Part shown: one piece after another, positions 50,310 to 59,049 of the stretch
How positions within the stretch are numbered: position 1 is the first letter of the stretch
Layout of the letters: each line of letters begins with the position of its first letter
Assembly (NCBI RefSeq): GCF_001984575.1
Contig: NZ_LZNS01000001.1
Location: forward strand, 6,683,493 to 6,747,492
Direction: 5' to 3'
Length of the DNA: 64,000 nt
Source of the DNA: Streptomyces sp. MP131-18
GTDB lineage: Bacteria; Actinomycetota; Actinomycetes; Streptomycetales; Streptomycetaceae
The notes under the pieces: generated by a model
Told to the model about the DNA's origin: nothing
The model's input: only the letters and a program-made list of their open reading frames with translations
The model's database searches: none
Position numbers and translations under genes: made by a program

Positions 50310-50322
50310 GGACATGTCCGCA
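50310..50322. promoter_or_regulatory. Palindromic operator candidate, UvrA-like/WYL
   Basis: GGACATGTCC (50310-50319) is a perfect palindrome, and TGTCCGCA (50315-50322) repeats the core of the site at 5479. It lies 30 bp from the UvrA-like start and 21-28 bp from the regulator start. Confidence 0.65.
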
Positions 50323-50342
50323 TGCGCTGCCACCATGAAACG

Positions 50343-51353
50343 GTGAACGACACCGCCGCCCGCCTCCTGAAGCTGCTCTCCCTGCTCCAGACCGCCCGCG
50401 AGTGGACGGGCCCCGAGCTGGCCGCGCGGCTCGGCGTCAGCGTGCGCACCGTCCGCCGCGACATCGAGCGGCTGCGCGACCTCGGCTACCCCGTCGGCTC
50501 CGCGCGCGGCTCCGCCGGCGGCTACCGGCTCACCGCAGGCACCGCGATGCCGCCGCTGCTCCTCGACGACGACGAGGCCGTCGCCATGGCCGTCGGCCTG
50601 CGCACCGCCGCCGCGGGCTCCGTCACCGGCATCGCCGACAGCTCCGCCCGCGCCCTGGCCAAACTGGAACAGGTCCTGCCCACCCGCCTGCGCCCGCGCG
50701 TGCGCGTCCTCCACGAGGCCACCCTCCCGCTGACCGGCGAACCGGCCCTGCCCGCCGCCGAACGCGACGCCGTCGCGCCCGACGCCCTCGTCCTCATCGC
50801 CGGCGCCTGCCGGCGCGGCGAACGCCTCCGCTTCCGCTACCAGGCCAAACGGGCCGCGGAGCCCGCCGAGCGGCACGTCGAGCCCCACCGGCTCGTCAGC
50901 GACGGACGCCGCTGGTACCTCGTCGCCTGGGACCTCGACCGGGAGGACTGGCGCAGCTTCCGCCTCGACCGGCTCACGCGGCCGGCCGCCACCGGTGCCC
51001 GCACCCGCCCCAGACCCCTGCCGGTCGCCGACGCCGCCGCGTTCGTCTCCGAATCCATCGTCAGCCACCGTGCCCGCCACCGGGCGCTCCTCACCCTGCA
51101 CGCCCCGCTGGAACGGGCCGCCGCCGCACTGCCCGCGGGCACCGGCGAGCTGACGCCGCTGGGGGAGGACCGCTGCCTGCTGCGCACGGGCGGCGACGCG
51201 CTGGACTGGCTGGCCTGCCGCATCGCGCTCCTCGACGTTCCCTGGGAGCTGCACGGCCCGCCCGAGCTGATCACGTTCATGCAGGCGATGAGCGAACGCG
51301 TCGCCCGTGGCGTCAGCCCTGGGCGTCCGCGGCCTCGACTTCCTCCCGGGTGA
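50343..51353 (+). CDS. WYL-domain helix-turn-helix transcriptional regulator
   Basis: A 336-aa YafY-type protein. GTG 50343 is chosen over ATG 50322 because NDTAARLLKLLSLLQ aligns with the start of the paralogue at 5508. The HTH is LAARLGVSVRTVRRDIERL, the WYL motif is WYLVAWDLD (about residue 198), and a WCX-type end follows. It probably regulates itself and the divergent UvrA-like gene. Its last 41 bp overlap the 3' end of serB on the other strand; the final Pro/Arg-rich residues are therefore antisense to serB codons and may be a recent extension. Confidence 0.87.
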   Translation: MNDTAARLLKLLSLLQTAREWTGPELAARLGVSVRTVRRDIERLRDLGYPVGSARGSAGGYRLTAGTAMPPLLLDDDEAVAMAVGLRTAAAGSVTGIADSSARALAKLEQVLPTRLRPRVRVLHEATLPLTGEPALPAAERDAVAPDALVLIAGACRRGERLRFRYQAKRAAEPAERHVEPHRLVSDGRRWYLVAWDLDREDWRSFRLDRLTRPAATGARTRPRPLPVADAAAFVSESIVSHRARHRALLTLHAPLERAAAALPAGTGELTPLGEDRCLLRTGGDALDWLACRIALLDVPWELHGPPELITFMQAMSERVARGVSPGRPRPRLPPG

Positions 51354-52548
51354 TCCCCAGCAGGTACAGCACGGTGTCGAGGAACGGCACGGTCACCGCG
51401 GTGTGCGCCGCCTCCCGCACCAGCGGCTTGGCGTTGAACGCGACGCCGAGGCCGGCGGCGTTCAGCATGTCCAGGTCGTTCGCCCCGTCGCCGATCGCCA
51501 CCGTCCGCGACAGCGGAACGCCCGCCCGTGCGGCGAAGGCGCGCAGCAGCCGCGCCTTGCCCGGCCGGTCCACGACCGGTCCGGTCACCCGGCCGGTCAG
51601 CTTGCCTTCGACGATCTCCAGCGTGTTCGCCGCGGCGAAGTCGAGCCCCAGATGCTCCTGGAGGCCGTCCGTGACCTGCGTGAACCCGCCGGAGACGACG
51701 CCGACCTGGCAGCCGAGACGTTTCAGCGTCCGGATGAGGGTGCGGGCCCCCGGTGTCAGCGTGACCTCGGCGCGGACCTTGTCCACGACCGATTCGTCAA
51801 GACCGGCCAGCAGCGCCACCCGCGCGTGCAGCGACTCCTCGAAGTCGAGCTCGCCCCGCATCGCCGCCGCCGTCACCGCGGCGACCTGCTCCTCGCAGCC
51901 CGCGTGCGCCGCGAACAGCTCGATCACCTCGTCCCTGATGAGCGTGGAGTCCACGTCCATCACCACCAGGCGCGGGGCACGCCGCTGGAGTCCCGAGGCC
52001 ACCACCGCCACGTCGACCGACCGCGCGGCGGCCTCGGTGGCCAGCTCGGTGCGCAACTGCTCGGTGGGCACCCCCGACACGTCGAACTCGACCGCGGTCA
52101 CCGGGTACTTCGCCAGCCGGTTGATCCGGTCGATATTGCCGCCCGCCGCCGTTATCCGCGCCGCGATGGCGGCGGTCACCTCGGCGGTCAGCGGATTGCC
52201 CAGCACGGTGACGTGGGAGCGGCCGACACCGCGCGCCGGATTGTCCCCCGTGCCGGAGATGATCTCCGCCTGGAGCCCCACCGACTCGGCCCACGTGTGC
52301 ACGGTGGCGCGCAGCTCGCCCTCCGTGCCCGTGGCCTGCCCCTGTCCCTGCCCCGGCGCGGTGACCAGCGCGCACAGCGTGATCCTGCCCCGGGTGACGA
52401 CCTGCTCCAGGTCCACGACGTCCACCGCGAAGCCGGCCAGGGTCCGCAGCAGGCCCGCGGTGAGGCCGGGCCGGTCCTTGCCGAAGATTTTCACCAGCAG
52501 GGTGGGGGCGTCTTCCCCGGGCGCCTCGGCCGTATGTGCAAGGGTCAT
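51313..52548 (-). CDS. serB: Phosphoserine phosphatase SerB
   Basis: A 411-aa enzyme for the last step of serine synthesis. Two ACT-like domains occupy about residues 1-180 (LLVKIFGKDRPGLTAGLL). The HAD phosphatase follows: DVDSTLI with the nucleophile Asp (about 196), VVSGGFTQV, and GDGANDLDML. The double-ACT layout is typical of actinobacterial SerB. ATG 52548 is used. It overlaps the WYL gene by 41 bp at the 3' end. Confidence 0.94.
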   Translation of the reverse strand: MTLAHTAEAPGEDAPTLLVKIFGKDRPGLTAGLLRTLAGFAVDVVDLEQVVTRGRITLCALVTAPGQGQGQATGTEGELRATVHTWAESVGLQAEIISGTGDNPARGVGRSHVTVLGNPLTAEVTAAIAARITAAGGNIDRINRLAKYPVTAVEFDVSGVPTEQLRTELATEAAARSVDVAVVASGLQRRAPRLVVMDVDSTLIRDEVIELFAAHAGCEEQVAAVTAAAMRGELDFEESLHARVALLAGLDESVVDKVRAEVTLTPGARTLIRTLKRLGCQVGVVSGGFTQVTDGLQEHLGLDFAAANTLEIVEGKLTGRVTGPVVDRPGKARLLRAFAARAGVPLSRTVAIGDGANDLDMLNAAGLGVAFNAKPLVREAAHTAVTVPFLDTVLYLLGITREEVEAADAQG

Positions 52549-52780
52549 GGTGCTTCCACGGTAGCCGTTCCCGGTATCGGCTGAGTGTCCCGTCCGGCCC
52601 CTGGACACGACGCGGAGATGAACGTCACGGAGCCGCTGACGCTGTGCACCAGCTTGGTGACTTTCGGGGGGCGGGTTCCCGTTGACGGCCCGAGCCTGGA
52701 ATAGTTCCCCGCACGATGGTCAAACATCCCTAGATCTCCGGGCGGAGGTCTATTCGGGGGACAACTTTGTGGGGCTTGGA

Positions 52781-55294
52781 GTGCCGGAACTCGTACTCGA
52801 ATTGAACGGACAAACCTGGACGTTGGATCCCACCCGGTCATACCGACTCGGCAGGGACCCACAGGGCGACCTCGTCTTCCAGGATTCCCGTGTCTCCTGG
52901 CGGCACGCCACGGTGCGCTGGAGCGGTCAGGGCTGGGTGGTGGAGGACCACGGCAGCACCAACGGCACGTACGTGCAGGGGCAGCGCGTGCAGCAGACGG
53001 CGCTCGGCCCAGGCACGGTGGTGCACCTGGGCAACGCCAACGACGGACCGCGCCTCACCTTCTCGGGCGCCGCGCAGATACCGCATCAGCAGCAGCACAC
53101 CGCCGCGTTCGACGCCCCGGCCGCCGCCATGGCCGGGCAGCCGCCGGCGGTGGCGCCGCACCAGCCCGCCGTGCCACCACAGCACCAGACGCCGCCGCAG
53201 CACCAGATGCCGCACCAGCAGCAGCATCAGCAGTACGCACCGCAGCAGCCGCCGTCCCAGCAGCAGGGGTACGGCGGGAACGACCGCGGCGCCACCAGTC
53301 TCCACCAGCTCGCCGTCGGCCAGGTCACCAGGATCGGCCGTGCGCTGGAGAACGAGCTGGTCGTGTCCGACCTCCAGGTCTCCCGCTTCCACGCGGAGTT
53401 CCTCGCGCACCCCGACGGCCGCTTCGAGATCCACGACCTCGGCAGCCACAACGGCACCTATGTCAGCGGCCAGCAGCTGCCGAAGAACGGCCGTCGCTAC
53501 ATCGGGCAGAACGACACGGTCGGCATCGGCCACTCCACGTTCCGGCTCGTCGGCAACCAGCTCCAGGAATACGTCGACACCGGTGAGGTCTCCTTCTCCG
53601 CCCGCCACCTCACCGTCCAGGTCAACAACGGCCAGACGACCATCCTGAACGACGTCTCCTTCGGCGTGCCGGAGAAGTCCCTGGTCGGCGTCATCGGCCC
53701 CTCGGGCTCCGGCAAGTCCACGCTGCTGCGGGCCCTGACCGGCTACCGTCCGGCGACCTACGGCGAGGTCCTGTACGACCACAGGAACCTCTACACCCAC
53801 TTCGCCGAGCTGCGCCACCGCATCGGCCTGGTCCCGCAGGACGACATCCTGCACACGGCGCTCCAGGTCAGGCAGGCCCTCCGGCTGGCCGCGAAGCTCC
53901 GCTTCCCCGGCGACGTCGCGGACGCCGAGCGCGACGCCCGCGTGGAGGAGGTCCTCGCGGAGCTGAAGCTCAGCCACCACGCCGAGAAGCGGATCTCCTC
54001 CCTCTCCGGCGGTCAGCGCAAGCGCGTCTCCGTCGCCCTGGAACTGCTGACCAAGCCGTCGCTGATCTTCCTGGACGAGCCCACCTCCGGTCTCGACCCG
54101 GGCATGGACCGCGACGTCATGCAGCTGCTGCGCGGCCTGGCGGACGATGGCCGCACCGTCCTGGTCGTCACCCACTCCGTCGCCGAACTCGGCCTGTGCG
54201 ACCGCGTGCTGGTGATGGCCCCCGGCGGCGGCGTCGCCTATTTCGGCCCGCCGGACGAGGCGCTGAACTTCTTCGGTTACGAAACCTGGGCCGACGTCTT
54301 CTCGGCCTTCGAGAACTACCGCGACTACGACTGGATGGGCCGCTGGCGCGGCTCCCAGCACTACCAGATGTACGCCGCGGACCTCGACGCCGTGCAGGCG
54401 CAGGCCTCGCACTTCCAGCCGATGGCCGCGGTCCAGCAGAAGGCGCAGAGCTGGAGCTCCCAGGTGCTGACCCTGATGCGCCGCTACGCCGCGGTGATCA
54501 TCGCCGACAAGGGCTTCCTGGGGCTGACCCTCGCCCTGCCCGTCGTCCTGGGGGTGGTCAGCAATTTCATCCCCGCCGACGACGGCCTCGGCTACGGCAC
54601 GGCGGAGAACGGGGGGCGCAACGGCGACGCGAGCATCATCCTGCTCATCCTCGTCGTCGGTATGTGCTTCACCGGCTCGGCCAACGCGGTCCGCGAGCTC
54701 ATCAAGGAACGCGTCATCTACGAGCGCGAACGCGCCGTGGGCCTCTCCCGGTCCGCCTACCTGATGTCGAAAGTCTTCGTGCTCGGCATCGTCACCGTGC
54801 TCCAGGGCGCGATCCTCAGCCTGATCGGCTTCATGCCGCGGGACATGCCCATGGAGGGCGTGATCTTCGAGGATGCTCCTGCCCTGGAGATGACCATGGT
54901 CCTCATGGTCCTGGGCTGCACCTCCATGATGATCGGCCTCCTCATCTCCGCCCTGGTCCGCACCTCCGAGATGACCATGCCCCTGCTGGTCATGATCTCC
55001 GTGGTCCAGCTCGTGTTCACCGGCTCCCTCTTCCAGGTCCACGGCAGCCTCGGCGTCGAGCAGCTGGCCTGGCTGATGCCCTCCCGCTGGGCCCTGGCCG
55101 GGACCGGCACCACCGTCGACCTCAACGTCCTCACCGCCTCGCCCACCGGCGACACCGACCCCGACCCCATCTGGAAACACGAGGCCGGCTACTGGATGCT
55201 CGACGTGACGATGCTCGTCGTCATCGGCGTCGTCTGCGGCTACCTGGTCATGAAGTTTCTCCGGCGGCACGAGCCCGAGGTCATGCGCAAGTAA
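52781..55294 (+). CDS. FHA-FHA-ABC half-transporter, Rv1747-like
   Basis: An 837-aa protein. Residues 1-95 are a first FHA domain (RLGRDPQGD, RVSWRHA, STNGTYV). About 110-175 is a Pro/Gln/His-rich linker. About 180-260 is a second FHA domain (RIGRALENELVV, QVSRFHAEF, SHNGTYV). About 285-510 is an ABC ATPase (GPSGSGKST, LSGGQRKRVS, LIFLDEPTSGLD). The rest is an ABC-2 membrane domain with about six spans. In mycobacteria Rv1747 is bound through FHA domains by the Ser/Thr kinase PknF. GTG 52781 has GGGG 6 bp upstream. No kinase gene is adjacent here. Confidence 0.9.
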   Translation: MPELVLELNGQTWTLDPTRSYRLGRDPQGDLVFQDSRVSWRHATVRWSGQGWVVEDHGSTNGTYVQGQRVQQTALGPGTVVHLGNANDGPRLTFSGAAQIPHQQQHTAAFDAPAAAMAGQPPAVAPHQPAVPPQHQTPPQHQMPHQQQHQQYAPQQPPSQQQGYGGNDRGATSLHQLAVGQVTRIGRALENELVVSDLQVSRFHAEFLAHPDGRFEIHDLGSHNGTYVSGQQLPKNGRRYIGQNDTVGIGHSTFRLVGNQLQEYVDTGEVSFSARHLTVQVNNGQTTILNDVSFGVPEKSLVGVIGPSGSGKSTLLRALTGYRPATYGEVLYDHRNLYTHFAELRHRIGLVPQDDILHTALQVRQALRLAAKLRFPGDVADAERDARVEEVLAELKLSHHAEKRISSLSGGQRKRVSVALELLTKPSLIFLDEPTSGLDPGMDRDVMQLLRGLADDGRTVLVVTHSVAELGLCDRVLVMAPGGGVAYFGPPDEALNFFGYETWADVFSAFENYRDYDWMGRWRGSQHYQMYAADLDAVQAQASHFQPMAAVQQKAQSWSSQVLTLMRRYAAVIIADKGFLGLTLALPVVLGVVSNFIPADDGLGYGTAENGGRNGDASIILLILVVGMCFTGSANAVRELIKERVIYERERAVGLSRSAYLMSKVFVLGIVTVLQGAILSLIGFMPRDMPMEGVIFEDAPALEMTMVLMVLGCTSMMIGLLISALVRTSEMTMPLLVMISVVQLVFTGSLFQVHGSLGVEQLAWLMPSRWALAGTGTTVDLNVLTASPTGDTDPDPIWKHEAGYWMLDVTMLVVIGVVCGYLVMKFLRRHEPEVMRK

Positions 55295-55315
55295 TCCCTG
55301 CGGACAGCGTTCCGA

Positions 55316-55348
55316 GGCGGCGGGCACCCCGACGGGGCGCCCGCCGCC
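55316..55348. terminator. Hairpin after the FHA-ABC gene
   Basis: GGCGGCGGGC and GCCCGCCGCC, with an inner CCCC/GGGG pair and one A-C mismatch, form an almost continuous 15-bp stem 22 bp past the stop. Confidence 0.72.
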
Positions 55349-55473
55349 GCCACGTCCGCCGGCCCCGCCCCGGTACACCTCCGGTCCTAGGTCCTGGCCT
55401 AGTCCCGCCGCCGCACTCACCCACCGGCCGTGGCCCGATCCGGGGCCGCCGCCCGGCGCGCTACGGTCTCCCC

Positions 55474-56622
55474 ATGGGCCCCAGATCCGGGCTGGCAGCC
55501 GTGAGCGCCGCCCTGCTCGCCATGAACCGCACGCTCCAGGTGCGCGACGTCCTCCAGACGATCGTCGCCTCCGCCCGCGAGCTGCTGGACGCCCGCTATG
55601 CCGCCCTCGGCATCCCCGACGGGAACGGCGGCTTCGCCCAGTTTTTCGTGGCGGGCGTCAGCGACCGGCAGTGGAAGGCCATCGGGCCCCTGCCCCGCCA
55701 GCACGGCATCCTCGCCGCCATGCTCCACGACGGCAATCCCGTCCGCCTCGCCGACGTCCGCCTCGACCCCCGCTTCGAGGGCTGGCCGTCCGCGCACCCC
55801 GAGATGTCGGACTTCCTCGGCATGCCGATCGCCGACGGGGTCGAGATCCTTGGGGCCCTCTTCCTCGCCAACAAGCGCTGCCCGTCCGGCCGCCGCAAGC
55901 CGGGCGTGTGCGCCTTCACCGCCGAGGACGAGGAGCTGCTGAGCCTCCTCGCCGAGCACGCCGCCATCGCCCTCACCAACGCCCGGCTCTACGAGCGCAG
56001 CAGGGAACTCACCATCGCCGACGAGCGCGCCAGGCTCGCCCACGAACTGCACGATGCCGTCTCCCAGAAGCTGTTCTCCCTCCGTCTCACCGCCCAGGCC
56101 GCCGCCGCCCTCGTCGAGCGCGACCCCGCCCGCGCCAGGAACGAGCTGCGCCAGGTCACCGCCCTCGCCGCCGAGGCCGCCGACGAACTGCGCGCCGCCG
56201 TCATCGAACTGCGCCCCGCCGCCCTCGACGAGGACGGCCTCGTCGCCACTCTCCGCGCTCAGATCCAGGTGCTCGACCGCGCCCACCCGGCCCGCGTCAC
56301 CTTCGACTGCCGCGACCTCAGGGCGCTGCCCGCCGCCCACGAGGAAGCGCTGCTGCGCGTGTCCCAGGAAGCGCTGCACAACGCGCTGCGGCACGCCGCA
56401 CCCCGGCACGTCGAGGTCACCCTCTTCCGGCGCGGCCTGGACGCCGTCCTGCGCGTCACCGACGACGGCTCGGGCTTCGACCCGTCGGCCGTACGCACCG
56501 CGGGCCGGCACCTGGGCCTGGTCTCCATGCGCGACCGGGCCGCCGCGGTGAGCGGCAATCTGATCGTGGAATCGGCGCCCGGAAAGGGCACCGTCATCGA
56601 GATGGAGGTCCCCGGTGGCTGA
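55474..56622 (+). CDS. GAF-domain sensor histidine kinase
   Basis: A 382-aa soluble kinase. A GAF domain at about residues 20-165 (LLDARYAALGIPD, FLGMPIADGVEILGALFLANKR) is followed by a HisKA_3 helix with the phospho-His in ARLAHELHDAVSQKLFSL (about 192) and a HATPase domain (EALHNALRHA, TDDGSGFD). There is no transmembrane segment, so the signal is intracellular, possibly a small molecule or redox/gas cue as in DevS-like kinases. ATG 55474 is used. The 3' end overlaps the response regulator by 8 bp, forming a NarL-type two-component pair. Confidence 0.9.
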   Translation: MGPRSGLAAVSAALLAMNRTLQVRDVLQTIVASARELLDARYAALGIPDGNGGFAQFFVAGVSDRQWKAIGPLPRQHGILAAMLHDGNPVRLADVRLDPRFEGWPSAHPEMSDFLGMPIADGVEILGALFLANKRCPSGRRKPGVCAFTAEDEELLSLLAEHAAIALTNARLYERSRELTIADERARLAHELHDAVSQKLFSLRLTAQAAAALVERDPARARNELRQVTALAAEAADELRAAVIELRPAALDEDGLVATLRAQIQVLDRAHPARVTFDCRDLRALPAAHEEALLRVSQEALHNALRHAAPRHVEVTLFRRGLDAVLRVTDDGSGFDPSAVRTAGRHLGLVSMRDRAAAVSGNLIVESAPGKGTVIEMEVPGG

Positions 56623-57253
56623 CGCCATCCGTGTGCTGCTCGTCGACGACCACCAGGTCGTGCGCCGCGGCCTGCGCACCTTCCTGGAGGTCCAGGACGA
56701 CATCGACGTCGTCGGCGAGGCCGCCGACGGCGCCGCCGGCGTCGAGCTGGCCGGGGAACTGCGGCCCGACGTCATCCTCATGGACGTCAAGATGCCGGGC
56801 ACCGACGGCGTCGAGGCTCTGCGCAGACTCGGCGAGCTGGGCAATGCCGCCCGCGTGCTCATCGTGACCAGCTTCACCGAGCGCCGCACCGTGGTCCCCG
56901 CGCTGCGTGCCGGGGCCGCCGGCTACGTCCACAAGGACATCGACCCCGACGCGCTGGCCGGCGCGATCCGCTCCGTGCATGCGGGGCACGTGCTGCTCCA
57001 GTCCGAGGTGGCCGACGCCCTGCTGGCGCAGGAGGAGTCCGGCGGTGGCGGCCGGACGGGCTCGCTCACCGACAGGGAACGCGAAGTCCTGGCGCTGATC
57101 GCCCGCGGGCGCTCCAACCGCGAAATCGCCCGTGCCCTGGTGCTCTCCGAGAAAACCGTGAAGACCCATGTGTCGAACATCCTCATGAAGCTGGACCTGG
57201 CCGACCGCACCCAGGCTGCGCTGTGGGCGGTCCGGCACGGAATCTCCGACTGA
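56615..57253 (+). CDS. NarL/LuxR-type response regulator
   Basis: A 212-aa regulator from GTG 56615. The receiver domain has the acidic pair LLVDDH, phospho-Asp in VILMDVKMPG (about residue 54), the Thr/Ser switch in LIVTSF and the Lys in YVHKDI. The LuxR HTH occupies about 145-210 (LTDREREVLALIARGRSNREIARALVLSEKTVKTHVSNIL). It is translationally coupled to the GAF kinase. Chaplin genes lie immediately downstream, but a regulatory link is unproven. Confidence 0.92.
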   Translation: MADAIRVLLVDDHQVVRRGLRTFLEVQDDIDVVGEAADGAAGVELAGELRPDVILMDVKMPGTDGVEALRRLGELGNAARVLIVTSFTERRTVVPALRAGAAGYVHKDIDPDALAGAIRSVHAGHVLLQSEVADALLAQEESGGGGRTGSLTDREREVLALIARGRSNREIARALVLSEKTVKTHVSNILMKLDLADRTQAALWAVRHGISD

Positions 57254-57422
57254 CCCCGTTACCCCAAACAACGGACTACTTCCCACTGCACGTTGCCTTC
57301 CCGGCACAAGTTCATACGGTCGTGTGAAGTAACCCGATCGGCGCAACGTTCCGGCCGCCCGGCCGTTGTCCAGGGCACGCCGCGGCGGATGGCCGCGGCA
57401 TCGTGCAAGGAAGGTCTGGACA

Positions 57423-57662
57423 GTGAAGAACCTCAAGAAGGCCGCCGCCGTCACCCTCATGGCCGGGGGCATCGCCGCCGCCGGTGCCGGTGTCGCCTCC
57501 GCCCACGCGGGCGCCGCGGGCACGGCCCTCAACTCCCCGGGTGTCGCCTCGGGCAATGTCGTCGAGGTCCCGGTGAACGTGCCGGTGACCGTCAACGGCA
57601 ACTCGGTGAACGTCATCGGCGTTCTCAACCCGGTGTTCGGCAACAGCAGCCTGGTCGGCTGA
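57423..57662 (+). CDS. chpE: Short chaplin, cysteine-free, ChpE-like
   Basis: A 79-aa secreted protein from GTG 57423, with AAGGAAGG upstream. The signal peptide is KNLKKAAAVTLMAGGIAAAG with VASAHA as cleavage region. The mature part holds one chaplin domain (SPGVASGNVVEVP, GNSVNVIGVLNPVFGN). Most chaplins carry two Cys residues in this domain; this one has none, as in S. coelicolor ChpE. Chaplins are amphipathic surface proteins that coat aerial hyphae and lower surface tension. Its place after the response regulator matches my memory of the chpE neighbourhood. Confidence 0.88.
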   Translation: MKNLKKAAAVTLMAGGIAAAGAGVASAHAGAAGTALNSPGVASGNVVEVPVNVPVTVNGNSVNVIGVLNPVFGNSSLVG

Positions 57663-57813
57663 GTCACCGCCGACTTCCGCGGTGCCTGAGGGCACGCTGG
57701 GCCGAACGTGCGTAACGGGCAGCCCGCCCGTACCGCGCGTTCGGCCTGTGCGTTGTGCAGCGTGCGGCCCCGTCACCGGGGCCGCGGCACAGCAATCCAG
57801 GAGGACCGCAACC

Positions 57814-58053
57814 ATGCACACTGCCAAGAGGGCCGCCCTCGTACTGGTCGCCGCCGGCGCCGTGGCGGGTACGACCGCAGGCACCGCCGCCGCCGAGGCG
57901 AACGCCGGGGGCCAGGCCGCCGCCTCGCCCGGCGTCGCCTCGGGCAACGTTGTCCAGTTGCCCATCAACCTCCCCGTCACCGCGGTGGGCAATTCGGTCA
58001 ATGTGGTCGGCCTGCTCAACTCGACGTTCGGCAACGCCGCCGTCGTCGGCTGA
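57814..58053 (+). CDS. Second short cysteine-free chaplin
   Basis: A 79-aa protein, same length as its neighbour, from ATG 57814 with a strong AGGAGG. Signal peptide HTAKRAALVLVAAGAVAG with TAAAEA cleavage region; chaplin domain SPGVASGNVVQLP, GNSVNVVGLLNSTFGN. It also lacks Cys. DNA identity to the first gene is high in the domain (cgtcgcctcgggcaa, cggcaac) but low in the signal region, suggesting an old tandem duplication. The gap of 151 bp could hold its own promoter. Confidence 0.87.
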   Translation: MHTAKRAALVLVAAGAVAGTTAGTAAAEANAGGQAAASPGVASGNVVQLPINLPVTAVGNSVNVVGLLNSTFGNAAVVG

Positions 58054-58070
58054 CACCGGCCCCCGCCACC

Positions 58071-58118
58071 GGACCCCCGTCGCGCAGGTCACCGCACGGT
58101 GCCGCGCTCCGGGGGTCC
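58071..58118. terminator. Hairpin at chaplin/hypothetical convergent junction
   Basis: GGACCCCC and GGGGGTCC bracket a 32-nt loop with further internal pairing, between the second chaplin and the convergent 268-aa gene. Confidence 0.45.
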
Positions 58119-58134
58119 TGCGCGTCCGCCCGGC

Positions 58135-58941
58135 TCAGCCCCGCTGCCGCTCCAGCTCCTCGGCGTACGCGTTGTACGACGCGACCCGCGCCCGGCGGGC
58201 GGCCCGCTCCACCTGGCGCAGCAGCCGGTCCCGTTCCGCGATCTGCGCGGCGCTGACCGCGGCGCCGTGGGCCAGCCGCTCATCACCCGCCGTGTCGTCC
58301 GCGATCTCCACCAGCGCCCCCACGCGCTGCGCCAGTTCGAGTACCCGCACCGCCCGCGGCGGGTACCCCGGCGCCAGCAGCTGCCGCCCCCGCTCCATCC
58401 GCGCGCGGTACGCCTCAAGGCGCGTCAGCGCCATCGGCCCAGCCCCGGCGACGTCGAGGCGCGTCAGCGCCTCGGTCGCCTCCCGCAGGACCTCGGACAG
58501 CTCCCGTTCCGCGTCGCCGAGCGAAGGCACGTCCGCGGGCGGCGCCTGCCGCACCGGCAGGCAGTGCCACACCACCTCGGTCAGCACGTCACCGGCGGGC
58601 CCGGCCGCCATGACCTCCGGCACGAGACCGAGACCGGGGCCGGGGCACACCACCGCCTCACCCGCCTCCATCGCCGCGGCGTTGAACTCCGCGGGCCCGC
58701 TCAGCCCCAGCGGGTGCCCCGGCGCGGGCAGCGCGATGCGCAGCCCAGCCACCCCCAGCGCCCGCAGCCTGCCGAACGCGAGCGTCAACCCGACCACGCC
58801 AGGTTCATCCGGCAAACCGGCGACGCGGTGGACCGTATCGGCGCCCACGGCTCTGAGCGCGGCGTCGTCCGGTGAGACAAGTCCGGCGAACAGCGCATTG
58901 CCCCACGCAGCAAGGCGCCCCGCACGAGGTTCATCCAGCAT
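58135..58941 (-). CDS. Hypothetical protein with C-terminal helical region
   Basis: A 268-aa soluble protein. The N-terminal 150 residues are alpha/beta (TVHRVAGLPDEPGVVGLTLAFGRLRALGVAGLRIALPAPGHP), and the rest is mostly helical and rich in Arg, Ala and Glu (LREATEALTRLDVAGAG...). Similar Streptomyces genes near chpE are annotated hypothetical as far as I recall. ATG 58941 is used, with a weak GAGGG near it. No motif indicates an activity. Confidence 0.68.
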   Translation of the reverse strand: MLDEPRAGRLAAWGNALFAGLVSPDDAALRAVGADTVHRVAGLPDEPGVVGLTLAFGRLRALGVAGLRIALPAPGHPLGLSGPAEFNAAAMEAGEAVVCPGPGLGLVPEVMAAGPAGDVLTEVVWHCLPVRQAPPADVPSLGDAERELSEVLREATEALTRLDVAGAGPMALTRLEAYRARMERGRQLLAPGYPPRAVRVLELAQRVGALVEIADDTAGDERLAHGAAVSAAQIAERDRLLRQVERAARRARVASYNAYAEELERQRG

Positions 58942-59049
58942 GCCCTCTACCTTAGGGAAGTAGGCCCAACGAGCCTCCTGACGATCGGGGTCCGGCGGCG
59001 GTGGCGTAGGTTTTGTCTGACAGCGACTGCAAGGGGAGAGACCGCGCGC

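Noticed and set aside
53160..53270. CAG-rich repeat as a CRISPR or satellite array
   Set aside because: It is the low-complexity Gln/Pro/His linker of the FHA-ABC protein, with no regular spacer pattern.
58089..58875. Plus-strand ORF continuing from the second chaplin
   Set aside because: It is an antisense shadow of the 268-aa minus-strand gene, with Arg/Pro-rich composition and no domain.
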